In this document: one piece after another, positions 16,985 through 25,541 of the stretch
Layout: every line of letters begins with the position of its first letter
How positions within the stretch are numbered: the stretch's first letter is position 1
DNA from: Pseudomonadota bacterium
GTDB taxonomy: Bacteria > Pseudomonadota > Gammaproteobacteria > Burkholderiales > Rhodocyclaceae
Direction: 5' to 3'
Length of the DNA stretch: 45,585 nt
Assembly: GCA_018241665.1 (NCBI GenBank)
Contig: JAFEDK010000046.1
Location: forward strand, 188 to 45,772
Program-made: the position numbers and the translations under genes
Notes under the pieces: generated by a model
Database searches by the model: none
Told to the model about the DNA's origin: nothing
What the model saw: the letters and a program-made list of their open reading frames with translations, nothing else

Positions 16985-17328
16985 TGCAGGCTCGGGAAGC
17001 CTTCCTTCAGGCGGGCGACGATCCAGCCGGCCTCGGCCTCGTCCATGAAGCGGTTCCAGCCGGGCATCGCGGTGCCGGGGCGGCCGTTCAGGATGGTGGC
17101 GACCAGGGATTCGTCGGGCAGTTCGGCGAGGCGTTCCGGCAGCAGGGCCGGGCCGAGGCCGCCAGCCAGGCGCATGCCGTGGCAGGAGCCGCAGTCCTGG
17201 CGGACCATGTGCACCAGCGTCTGCTGGCGCTCCGGCGTCGGTGCCGGCTCGGCGGCGGGGGCGGCGCTCACCGCCAGGGCGGTCAGGCCGAGCAGCACGG
17301 CCACGTGGATCAACAACGAGCGGTCCAT
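16981..17328 (-). CDS. nirC: NirC, small c-type cytochrome (c55x)
   Basis: A 115-residue periplasmic cytochrome with a Sec signal (MDRSLLIHVAVLLGLTALAVSAAPA), one heme c motif C46-G-S-C49-H50 and a likely Met ligand in GTAMPGW. NirC is the usual partner of NirF and can pass electrons to NirS or serve heme d1 assembly. The start at 17328 follows AAAAGGAGTTCTGCG. It is the first gene of nirC-nirF-nirDL-nirG-nirH. A perfect FNR/DNR box sits upstream at the class II position. Confidence 0.92.
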   Translation of the reverse strand: MDRSLLIHVAVLLGLTALAVSAAPAAEPAPTPERQQTLVHMVRQDCGSCHGMRLAGGLGPALLPERLAELPDESLVATILNGRPGTAMPGWNRFMDEAEAGWIVARLKEGFPSLQ

Positions 17329-17355
17329 CGCAGAACTCCTTTTGACGACGCCCTT

Positions 17356-17397
17356 ACAGTAGGTTGACCCGCCGGCAGGGTCATTGATGGGCATCAA
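17356..17397 (-). promoter_or_regulatory. FNR/DNR-regulated promoter of nirC operon
   Basis: On the minus strand a perfect palindrome, TTGAT-GCCC-ATCAA (17384-17397), is followed 22 nt later by a -10-like TACTGT (17356-17361). This is the spacing of FNR-class activators at -41.5. Between them lies a second dyad, TGACCC-N7-GGGTCA (17365-17383), over the -35 position, which could be a repressor site. Confidence 0.82.
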
Positions 17398-17458
17398 GAA
17401 GGCCGGGCCGGTGGGGTTGGGGTGGGGCGCTTGAACGATTGCTAAGGGGAGATTTCTT

Positions 17459-17525
17459 GTGGGGGCGAATTCATTCGCCCGCAGTCGGTCGATCGGAGTC
17501 CGAGGGCGAATGAATTCGCCCCCAC
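17459..17525. repeat. REP pair (BIME-like element), copy 4
   Basis: Inverted REPs at 17459-17480 and 17504-17525 with a 23-nt spacer. It lies between nirC and yigZ, which diverge. Its upstream flank (GGGGAGATTTCTTGT) resembles the 15-bp units beside copy 7. Confidence 0.92.
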
Positions 17526-17613
17526 AGGGGCATTCTCCAGGGGGGCCAGGGTCTTCCCCAGCTGGGCTGGCTTGGCCTTATCCTTGCGCCCTCGTCCCCG
17601 CACCCCTTGTCCG

Positions 17614-18204
17614 ATGCCCCAGACCCTCGCCGCTGCTGCCCACAGCGAACTGCTGATCAAGAAGAGCCGTTTCCTCGGTTGCGTGCAGCCGATGGCCGAC
17701 CGCGCCGAAGCCCAGCGCGTGGTGGCGGCGCTGAAGGCGCAGCATCCGGGGGCGGCCCATGTGTGCTGGGCCTTGCTGGCGGGCGGACAGTCGGCGGCGG
17801 TGGACGACGGTGAGCCCAGCGGCACGGCCGGGCGGCCGATGCTCGACGTGCTGCGCCACCAGGACCTGGAAGGCGTCCTGGCGACGGTGGTGCGTTACTA
17901 CGGCGGCGTGAAGCTGGGGGCTGGCGGCCTGGTGCGGGCCTATACGGACAGCGTGGCGCAGGCGCTGCTGGTGGCCGAGAAGGTCGCCATCGTGCGCAGC
18001 ACTTCGCTGCGCTGCGCGGTGCCCTATGCGCAGGAAGGGCTGGTACGGCGGGCGCTGGATGGCGTCGGGGCGGTGCTGCTGGGGGTGAGTCACGGCGAAC
18101 AGGTCGAATTCGCCTTCAGCTTGCCCGTGGATGCAGCGGCGGAACTGGCGGCCCGTCTCGACGAGGCCTGCCATGGGCGTCTGGTGTGGCTGGGGGAGGG
18201 GTAG
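17614..18204 (+). CDS. yigZ: YigZ/IMPACT family protein
   Basis: A 196-residue protein with the IMPACT/UPF0029 domain: HVCWALLAGG, DDGEPSGTAGRPML and VVRYYGGVKLGAGGLVRAY. The family is widespread, with a ribosome/GCN1-related eukaryotic homologue; its bacterial role is not settled. The start at 17614 is the first ATG that fits the fold; there is no clear ribosome binding site. It is the only plus-strand gene within the nir region and is flanked on both sides by REP pairs, so it may mark a rearrangement or insertion that split nirSM from nirCF. Confidence 0.9.
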   Translation: MPQTLAAAAHSELLIKKSRFLGCVQPMADRAEAQRVVAALKAQHPGAAHVCWALLAGGQSAAVDDGEPSGTAGRPMLDVLRHQDLEGVLATVVRYYGGVKLGAGGLVRAYTDSVAQALLVAEKVAIVRSTSLRCAVPYAQEGLVRRALDGVGAVLLGVSHGEQVEFAFSLPVDAAAELAARLDEACHGRLVWLGEG

Positions 18205-18248
18205 GAAGCGAAGTCCCGCGCAGTGAATGCCTGTGGGGGGTAATGCCT

Positions 18249-18315
18249 GTGGGGGCGAATTCATTCGCCCGCAGTCCGCTGATCGCAGTCCGCGGGCGAA
18301 TGAATTCGCCCCCAC
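18249..18315. repeat. REP pair (BIME-like element), copy 5
   Basis: Inverted REPs at 18249-18270 and 18294-18315 with a 23-nt spacer very similar to that of copy 4. The flank carries a 16-bp duplication ending in the head (AATGCCTGTGGGGGGT, then AATGCCTGTGGGGGCG). It lies between the convergent yigZ and nirM. Confidence 0.92.
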
Positions 18316-18368
18316 AGGTGGGCTCGCCGGCTGGATTCCTTCATCCGCCGCCGTGCCTGCCAGTGCGA

Positions 18369-18683
18369 TCAGCCCTTCAGGATCCAGCCCAGCACGTCCT
18401 TCAGCTCGGCGTCGCTGATCTTCTCGGCCGGGTTGGGCGGCATCGGGATCTGGCCCCAGTTGCCGGCACCGCCCTTGCGGACCTTGTCGGTGAGCTTGGC
18501 GACGGCGTCGCCCTGGCCCTTGTACTTGGCGGCGATGTCCTTGAAGGCCGGGCCGACCAGCTTCTTGTCCATCGAATGGCAGGCCAGGCAGCCGGCCTTC
18601 TGGGCGGACGCAGCCGGGTCGGCAAAGACGCTGCCGCTGGCGGCGGTGGCCAGCAGGGCGAGCAGCAGGAAGCGTTTCTTCAT
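18369..18683 (-). CDS. nirM: Cytochrome c551 (NirM)
   Basis: A 104-residue periplasmic cytochrome with a Sec signal (MKKRFLLLALLATAASGSVFA), heme c motif C32-L-A-C35-H36 and the Met81 ligand in the IPMPPNP loop of c551 cytochromes. It donates electrons to NirS. The start follows CTAGGAGACAAGAA. It is 61 bp downstream of nirS. A GC hairpin (GCCGCCC / GGGCGGC, 18708-18732) in that gap might adjust the relative level of the two messages. Confidence 0.94.
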   Translation of the reverse strand: MKKRFLLLALLATAASGSVFADPAASAQKAGCLACHSMDKKLVGPAFKDIAAKYKGQGDAVAKLTDKVRKGGAGNWGQIPMPPNPAEKISDAELKDVLGWILKG

Positions 18684-18744
18684 TTCTTGTCTCCTAGGCG
18701 AGGGGCCGCCGCCCAGGGGCTCCGGGGGCGGCTGGACACGATGC

Positions 18745-20499
<1,755 letters not shown>

Positions 20500-20546
20500 C
20501 TATCCCGCTTGCGGCGAAGAGTGCGCTTCGGGGCTATGCCCCTTCC

Positions 20547-20589
20547 TTGACTCGGGTCAAGTTCGAAAAAGGGAGTCGGCTGATAGATT
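20547..20589. promoter_or_regulatory. FNR/DNR/NNR-type box between nirS and nirE
   Basis: The perfect dyad TTGAC-TCGG-GTCAA is at 20547-20560. On the plus strand a -10-like TAGATT (20584-20589) begins 23 nt after it, which fits class II activation of nirE. On the nirS side the best -10-like sequence is poor, so control of nirS from the same box is likely by context but not visible. Confidence 0.7.
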
Positions 20590-20618
20590 GCGGTCGTCAT
20601 GATTCCGGGAGTTCCGCC

Positions 20619-21524
20619 ATGCCTCCGTCCACCGTTGCCAGCTTCGGCCTGCCAGCCGCCGGCACCCTGCGTGCCTTTGTCGATCAGCTCGTCGGTGGCC
20701 GCGGCAGCGCTCCGGCCGAGACCTTCAAGCCGCTTGCCAGCGGTGTCCGCCCGCCGGGCCGGGTGGCGCTGGTCGGCGCCGGGCCCGGCGACCCCGAACT
20801 GTTGACGCTGCGGGCCGCGCGGCTGATCGGCGAAGCCGACGCGCTGGTGGTGGATCACCTGGTCGGCGACGGCGTGCTGGATTTCGCCCGGCCCGAGGCG
20901 GAGCGCATCTACGTCGGCAAGGAGGCCGGCCACCACACCCTGCCGCAGGAGGAAATCAACCGCCTGCTGGTCGAGCTGGCCCGCGACGGCCGCCGGGTGG
21001 TCCGCCTGAAGGGTGGCGACCCCTTCATCTTCGGGCGTGGCGGCGAGGAGCTGGAGGAACTGCTGGCTGCCGGTATCCCCTTCGAGGTGGTGCCCGGCGT
21101 CACCGCTGCCTGCGGCGTGGCGGCCTACGCCGGGATTCCGCTGACCCACCGGGATTACGCCCAGTCGGTGGTGTTCGCCACCGGCCACCGGCGCGCCGGT
21201 GAATCGGCGCTGGACTGGACGGCGCTGGCCCGCCCGCATCAGACCGCGGTGATCTACATGGGCGTCGGCATGCTGCTGTCCCACTGCGCGGCACTGATCG
21301 CCCACGGCCGTTCGCCGCAGACTCCGGCGGCGCTGGTAGAGAACGGCACCACGCCGCGCCAGCGCATCGTCACCGGGACCCTCGAAACCCTGCCGGACAA
21401 GGCCACCCTGGCCGGCATCCGCCCGCCGGCGCTGCTGATCGTCGGCGAGGTGGTCAGCCTGGCGGGCAAGCTCGCCTGGTTCGACGGCGCGGCCACGGGG
21501 GCCGGGGCTGCGGTGATGGCGTAG
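20619..21524 (+). CDS. nirE: Uroporphyrinogen-III C-methyltransferase (NirE/CobA)
   Basis: A 301-residue protein with about 45 extra residues before the SAM-dependent tetrapyrrole methylase domain. The domain shows VALVGAGPGDPELLTLRAARLI, VVRLKGGDPFIFGRGGEE, PGVTAACGVAAYAGIPLTHRDYAQSV and YMGVGML. It makes precorrin-2 from uroporphyrinogen III, the entry to siroheme and heme d1. Its divergence from nirS next to an FNR/DNR box argues for the denitrification-specific NirE rather than a general CobA. The start at 20619 follows CCGGGAGTTCCGCC. Confidence 0.9.
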   Translation: MPPSTVASFGLPAAGTLRAFVDQLVGGRGSAPAETFKPLASGVRPPGRVALVGAGPGDPELLTLRAARLIGEADALVVDHLVGDGVLDFARPEAERIYVGKEAGHHTLPQEEINRLLVELARDGRRVVRLKGGDPFIFGRGGEELEELLAAGIPFEVVPGVTAACGVAAYAGIPLTHRDYAQSVVFATGHRRAGESALDWTALARPHQTAVIYMGVGMLLSHCAALIAHGRSPQTPAALVENGTTPRQRIVTGTLETLPDKATLAGIRPPALLIVGEVVSLAGKLAWFDGAATGAGAAVMA

Positions 21525-21552
21525 CACAGCTGGGCTGGTCGCTGGGGCATCC

Positions 21553-21619
21553 GTGGGGGCGAATTCATTCGCCCGCGGACTCCATTCAAGCGGCGGAGGG
21601 CGAATGAATTCGCCCCCAC
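21553..21619. repeat. REP pair (BIME-like element), copy 6
   Basis: Inverted REPs at 21553-21574 and 21598-21619 with a 23-nt spacer. The spacer read on the minus strand closely matches copy 1. It lies just after nirE in a 329-bp gap that also holds the dyad at 21631-21657. Confidence 0.92.
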
Positions 21620-21630
21620 GGATTCTTGTG

Positions 21631-21657
21631 GGATATGCACATCATTGGTGCATATCC
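21631..21657. promoter_or_regulatory. Perfect 10-bp inverted repeat, possible operator
   Basis: GGATATGCAC-N7-GTGCATATCC, followed by a further half-like GGTGCAT near 21671. There is no T-run, so a terminator is unlikely. It lies about 200 bp before the transglutaminase-DUF2126 start and just after nirE. Confidence 0.5.
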
Positions 21658-21853
21658 TGGTGTCCATTCTGGTGCATGTTCGGCGGCCTGTTGCCTGGCC
21701 GGCAAGCACCATCCCTCTTTTGATACTCCCAAAGCCCTTGTTTGGCGCCGGATTGCAACATCCGCGCAACGGGCGCGGCGTAAACCGCTTGGCGTGAAGT
21801 TTGCTACGTCAAGCAATGATTCTGAAAACCGCGCCCCAAGAACGGAGTATCCC

Positions 21854-24800
21854 GTGACCATCCATGTCGCCCTCAATCACCTGACCTCCTACAAGTACGA
21901 CCGGCCGATCAATGTCGGCCCGCAAGTCGTCCGTCTGCGGCCTGCACCCCACAGCCGCACGCGCATCCTGTCCTACTCCCTGAAGGTGCTGCCCAAGCCC
22001 CACTTCATCAACTGGCAGCAGGATCCGCAGTCCAACTATCTGGCGCGCCTGGTCTTCCCGGAGAAGGTCACCGAGTTCAGCGTGGAGGTGGACCTGGTGG
22101 CCGAGATGTCGGTGATCAATCCCTTCGACTTCTTCCTGGAGCCCGAGGCCGAGAACTTCCCGTTCGAGTACGCCGGCGCCCTCAGCCACGAGCTGGCCCC
22201 GTACCGCCTGAAGGACGAAGCCACGCCGGCCTTCAAGAAGTACCTGGACGGCATCTCCCGCGACAAGACCCGGGTGGTGGACTTCCTGGTCAAGCTCAAT
22301 GCCGACCTGCAGAACCACATCGGCTACGTGATCCGCATGGAGCCGGGCGTGCAGACGCCGGAAGAGACGCTCACCAAGCGCACCGGCTCGTGCCGCGACT
22401 CGGCCTGGCTGCTGGTCCAGCTGCTGCGTCACCTGGGCCTGGCGGCGCGCTTCGTGTCCGGCTACCTGATTCAGCTGAAGGCCGACGTGAAGTCCCTCGA
22501 CGGCCCGTCCGGCACCGAGGTGGACTTCACCGACCTGCACGCCTGGACCGAGGTCTACCTGCCCGGCGCCGGCTGGGTCGGCCTCGACCCGACCTCCGGC
22601 CTGTTCGCCGGCGAAGGCCACATCCCGCTGGCCGCCTCGCCCGATCCGTCGTCGGCGGCGCCGATCTCCGGTCTCATCGACGAGTGCGAGTGCGAATTCG
22701 AGCACCTCATGAAGGTGACCCGCGTGAAGGAAGCGCCGCGGGTCACCAAGCCCTACACCGAGGAGCAGTGGGCCGAGATCGAGGCCCTCGGCCACCGCAT
22801 CGACGTCGACCTCGACGCCAACGACATGCGCCTGACGATGGGCGGCGAGCCGACCTTCGTGTCGATCGACGACCCGGACGGCGCCGAGTGGAACACCGAG
22901 GCGATGGGCCCGACCAAGCGCGTCCGCGCCGAAGACCTCTATCATCGCCTGCGCGAGAAATACGGCCCCCACGGCCTGGCCCACTTCGGCCAGGGCAAGT
23001 GGTATCCCGGCGAGCAACTGCCGCGCTGGTCGCTGACCTGCTTCTGGCGCAAGGACGGCGAGCCGGTGTGGACCAACCCGGACCTGATCGCCGACGCCTC
23101 CGCGCCGGGCGACGTGGACGCCGCCCAGGCCAACCTCTTCCTCGCCGGCATCGCCGAGCGGCTGGCGCTGGACCCGCGGCGGGTCTTCCCGGCCTTCGAG
23201 GACGCCTTCTACTACCTGTGGCGGGAGCGCCGCCTGCCGGGCAACGTCGATCCCTTCGATGCGCGTCTCGACGACCCGCTCGAGCGCGACCGCATCCGCC
23301 GCGTCTATGAACACGGCCTGCCCAATCCGGTCGGTTACGTGCTGCCGGTCAGCCTCAACAGCTACACCGGCGACTGGCAGACCGGGCCGTGGTTCCTGCG
23401 CGACGAGCGCTGCTACCTGATCCCCGGCGACTCGCCGCTGGGCTACCGCCTGCCGCTGGATTCCCAGCCGTGGGTGGCGAAGGGCGACTATCCCTACGTC
23501 AATCCGCCGGATCACCACCAGGTCTTCCCGCCGCTGCCCGAGTATGCCGCCATCCGCCGCCAGCTGCCGGGCGGCCAGACCGCCGTGCTCAATGCGCTGA
23601 AGGACGGCGAGGCCGGTTTCGGCTCGTCCGCCGCGGCACGTGCCGCCGCTGCGCTGAAGGCCGCCCGCGACGCGGAGAAGCTGAGCCCCACCGACCGCCA
23701 GCCGGAGCCCTTCAAGTCCGCCGACTGGATCGTCCGCACCGCCATGTGCGCCGAGCCGCGCAACGGCACGATGCACATCTTCATGCCGCCGCTGTCCAGC
23801 CTGGAAAAGTACCTGGAGCTGGTCGCCGCCATCGAGGCGACCGCCGAGGCCCTCGGCACGCCGGTCGTCATCGAAGGCTACGAGCCGCCGTCCGACCCGC
23901 GCCTGACCCACTTCCGCATCACCCCCGACCCCGGCGTGATCGAGGTGAACATCCACCCGTCGCGCAACTGGGAAGAGCTGGTGGACCGCACCACCCACCT
24001 CTACGAGGCGGCCCACTACTCGCGCCTGACCACCGAGAAGTTCATGGTGGATGGCCGCCATACCGGCACCGGCGGTGGCAACCACTTCGTGCTCGGCGGC
24101 GCCACCCCGTCCGACTCGCCCTTCCTGCGCCGGCCGGACCTGCTGCGCAGCCTGATCTCCTACTGGCACAACCACCCGAGCCTGTCCTACCTGTTCTCCG
24201 GCCTGTTCATCGGCCCGACCAGCCAGGCGCCGCGCATCGACGAGGCGCGCAACGACTCGGTGTATGAAATCGAGACGGCCTTCCGCCAGTTCCCGAAGGC
24301 CGGCGAGGAGGTGCCGCCGTGGCTGATCGACCGCCTGCTGCGCAACCTGCTCATCGACGTGACCGGCAACACCCACCGCTCCGAGTTCTGCATCGACAAG
24401 CTGTACTCGCCGGACGGCCCCACCGGCCGCCTTGGCCTGCTTGAACTGCGCGCCTTCGAGATGCCGCCCCACGCGCGCATGTCGCTGGCCCAGCAGCTCC
24501 TGCTGCGCGGCCTGCTGGCCCGCTTCTGGGATAAGCCCTATGCGCCGGAGCGGCTGGTGCGCTGGGGCACCGAGCTGCACGACCGCTTCCTGCTGCCGCA
24601 CTTCGTCGAGCAGGACTTCAACGACGTGATGGAGGACATGCAGGGTCATGGCCTCGACTTCAAGCCGGAGTGGTTCGCGCCGCACATGGAGTTCCGCTTC
24701 CCGAAGATCGGCGACTTCGCGGTGCGCGGCATCGACGTGGAACTGCGCGGTGCCCTCGAGCCCTGGCATGTGATGGGCGAGGAGGGGGCTATCGGCGGCA

Positions 24801-25234
24801 CCGTGCGCTTCGTCGATTCGTCCGTCGAGCGCCTGCAGGTGAAGGTCTCCGGCATGTCCGACGACCGCTTCCTGCTGGCGGTCAATGGCCGCACGATCCC
24901 GCTGCAGCCCACCGGCACCGTCGGCGAGCACGTCGCCGGCGTGCGCTACCGGGCCTGGCAGCCGCCGTCCTGCCTGCACCCGACCATTCCGTCCCATGCG
25001 CCGCTGGTCTTCGACCTGGTGGACACCTGGACCGGCCGCTCCCTCGGCGGTTGCCAGTACCACGTGGCGCACCCAGGCGGTCGCAACTTCGAGACCTTCC
25101 CGATCAACGCCTTCGAGGCTGAGAGCCGCCGCCTGGCGCGCTTCTTCCGCATGGGCCACACGCCGGGCGAACCGGCGGTGAAGGCCTCGCCGGTGGAGAA
25201 GGAGTTCCCGTTCACGCTGGATCTGCGGCGCTGA
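21854..25234 (+). CDS. Transglutaminase-like protein with DUF2126 domain
   Basis: A 1126-residue protein. The order is a bacterial transglutaminase N-terminal beta domain (residues 1-85), a transglutaminase-like core with the triad Cys180 (RTGSCRDSA), His229 (DLHAWTEVYL) and Asp245 (GLDPTSG), and the large DUF2126 region filling the rest. The start is GTG at 21854, after ACGGAGTATCCC; an upstream in-frame region to 21626 crosses non-coding sequence. It heads the conserved trio with the ATP-grasp/alpha-E gene and a second transglutaminase. Iyer, Aravind and colleagues predicted this gene set to synthesise or attach a peptide-like product. The true substrate is unknown; the core could act as amidase, peptidase or transferase. 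Confidence 0.93.
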   Translation: MTIHVALNHLTSYKYDRPINVGPQVVRLRPAPHSRTRILSYSLKVLPKPHFINWQQDPQSNYLARLVFPEKVTEFSVEVDLVAEMSVINPFDFFLEPEAENFPFEYAGALSHELAPYRLKDEATPAFKKYLDGISRDKTRVVDFLVKLNADLQNHIGYVIRMEPGVQTPEETLTKRTGSCRDSAWLLVQLLRHLGLAARFVSGYLIQLKADVKSLDGPSGTEVDFTDLHAWTEVYLPGAGWVGLDPTSGLFAGEGHIPLAASPDPSSAAPISGLIDECECEFEHLMKVTRVKEAPRVTKPYTEEQWAEIEALGHRIDVDLDANDMRLTMGGEPTFVSIDDPDGAEWNTEAMGPTKRVRAEDLYHRLREKYGPHGLAHFGQGKWYPGEQLPRWSLTCFWRKDGEPVWTNPDLIADASAPGDVDAAQANLFLAGIAERLALDPRRVFPAFEDAFYYLWRERRLPGNVDPFDARLDDPLERDRIRRVYEHGLPNPVGYVLPVSLNSYTGDWQTGPWFLRDERCYLIPGDSPLGYRLPLDSQPWVAKGDYPYVNPPDHHQVFPPLPEYAAIRRQLPGGQTAVLNALKDGEAGFGSSAAARAAAALKAARDAEKLSPTDRQPEPFKSADWIVRTAMCAEPRNGTMHIFMPPLSSLEKYLELVAAIEATAEALGTPVVIEGYEPPSDPRLTHFRITPDPGVIEVNIHPSRNWEELVDRTTHLYEAAHYSRLTTEKFMVDGRHTGTGGGNHFVLGGATPSDSPFLRRPDLLRSLISYWHNHPSLSYLFSGLFIGPTSQAPRIDEARNDSVYEIETAFRQFPKAGEEVPPWLIDRLLRNLLIDVTGNTHRSEFCIDKLYSPDGPTGRLGLLELRAFEMPPHARMSLAQQLLLRGLLARFWDKPYAPERLVRWGTELHDRFLLPHFVEQDFNDVMEDMQGHGLDFKPEWFAPHMEFRFPKIGDFAVRGIDVELRGALEPWHVMGEEGAIGGTVRFVDSSVERLQVKVSGMSDDRFLLAVNGRTIPLQPTGTVGEHVAGVRYRAWQPPSCLHPTIPSHAPLVFDLVDTWTGRSLGGCQYHVAHPGGRNFETFPINAFEAESRRLARFFRMGHTPGEPAVKASPVEKEFPFTLDLRR

Positions 25235-25298
25235 GTACGGAGCCGGCCTCTCCGGGGGCCGGTTTTGCCGGGGGCTCCTCCCTCTGGGAGACGTCCTG

Positions 25299-25343
25299 CG
25301 CGAGGATTTCCTGAAGGGAGATTTCCTGAGGGGAGATTTCCTG
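25299..25343. repeat. Imperfect 15-bp tandem repeat beside REP copy 7
   Basis: Three consecutive units with period 15: GCGAGGATTTCCTGA, AGGGAGATTTCCTGA and GGGGAGATTTCCTGT. The last base leads straight into the REP head, the same arrangement as upstream of nirDL but with a different unit. Confidence 0.8.
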
Positions 25344-25426
25344 TGGGGGCGAATTCATTCGCCCGCAGGCGTGTCCCGGCCCGGAGGACTTTCCCGGCGC
25401 GGATGGTCGAATGAATTCGACCCCAC
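25343..25426. repeat. REP pair, copy 7, with long spacer and compensatory change
   Basis: The first REP (25343-25364) is standard. The second (25405-25426) reads GGTCGAAT-GA-ATTCGACC, so both arms changed together and pairing is kept. The spacer is 40 nt, not 23. With the tandem units it fills the 307-bp gap between the transglutaminase and ATP-grasp genes. Confidence 0.88.
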
Positions 25427-25541
25427 AAGGAGCCCCCACAGGCAATCTCCCTCCAGGGAAGCCCTCCCGCTTAACCAAAATCAACAACTTCCGTGCCGTC
25501 TGCGGCACGGTCGTGCGCGTGGTGTGTGCTAGTTTCGCAAG

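Noticed and set aside
21626-21853. N-terminal extension of the DUF2126 transglutaminase
   Set aside because: The extra 76 residues have no homology features and codon use unlike the gene, while GTG 21854 has a good ribosome binding site and the domain begins there.
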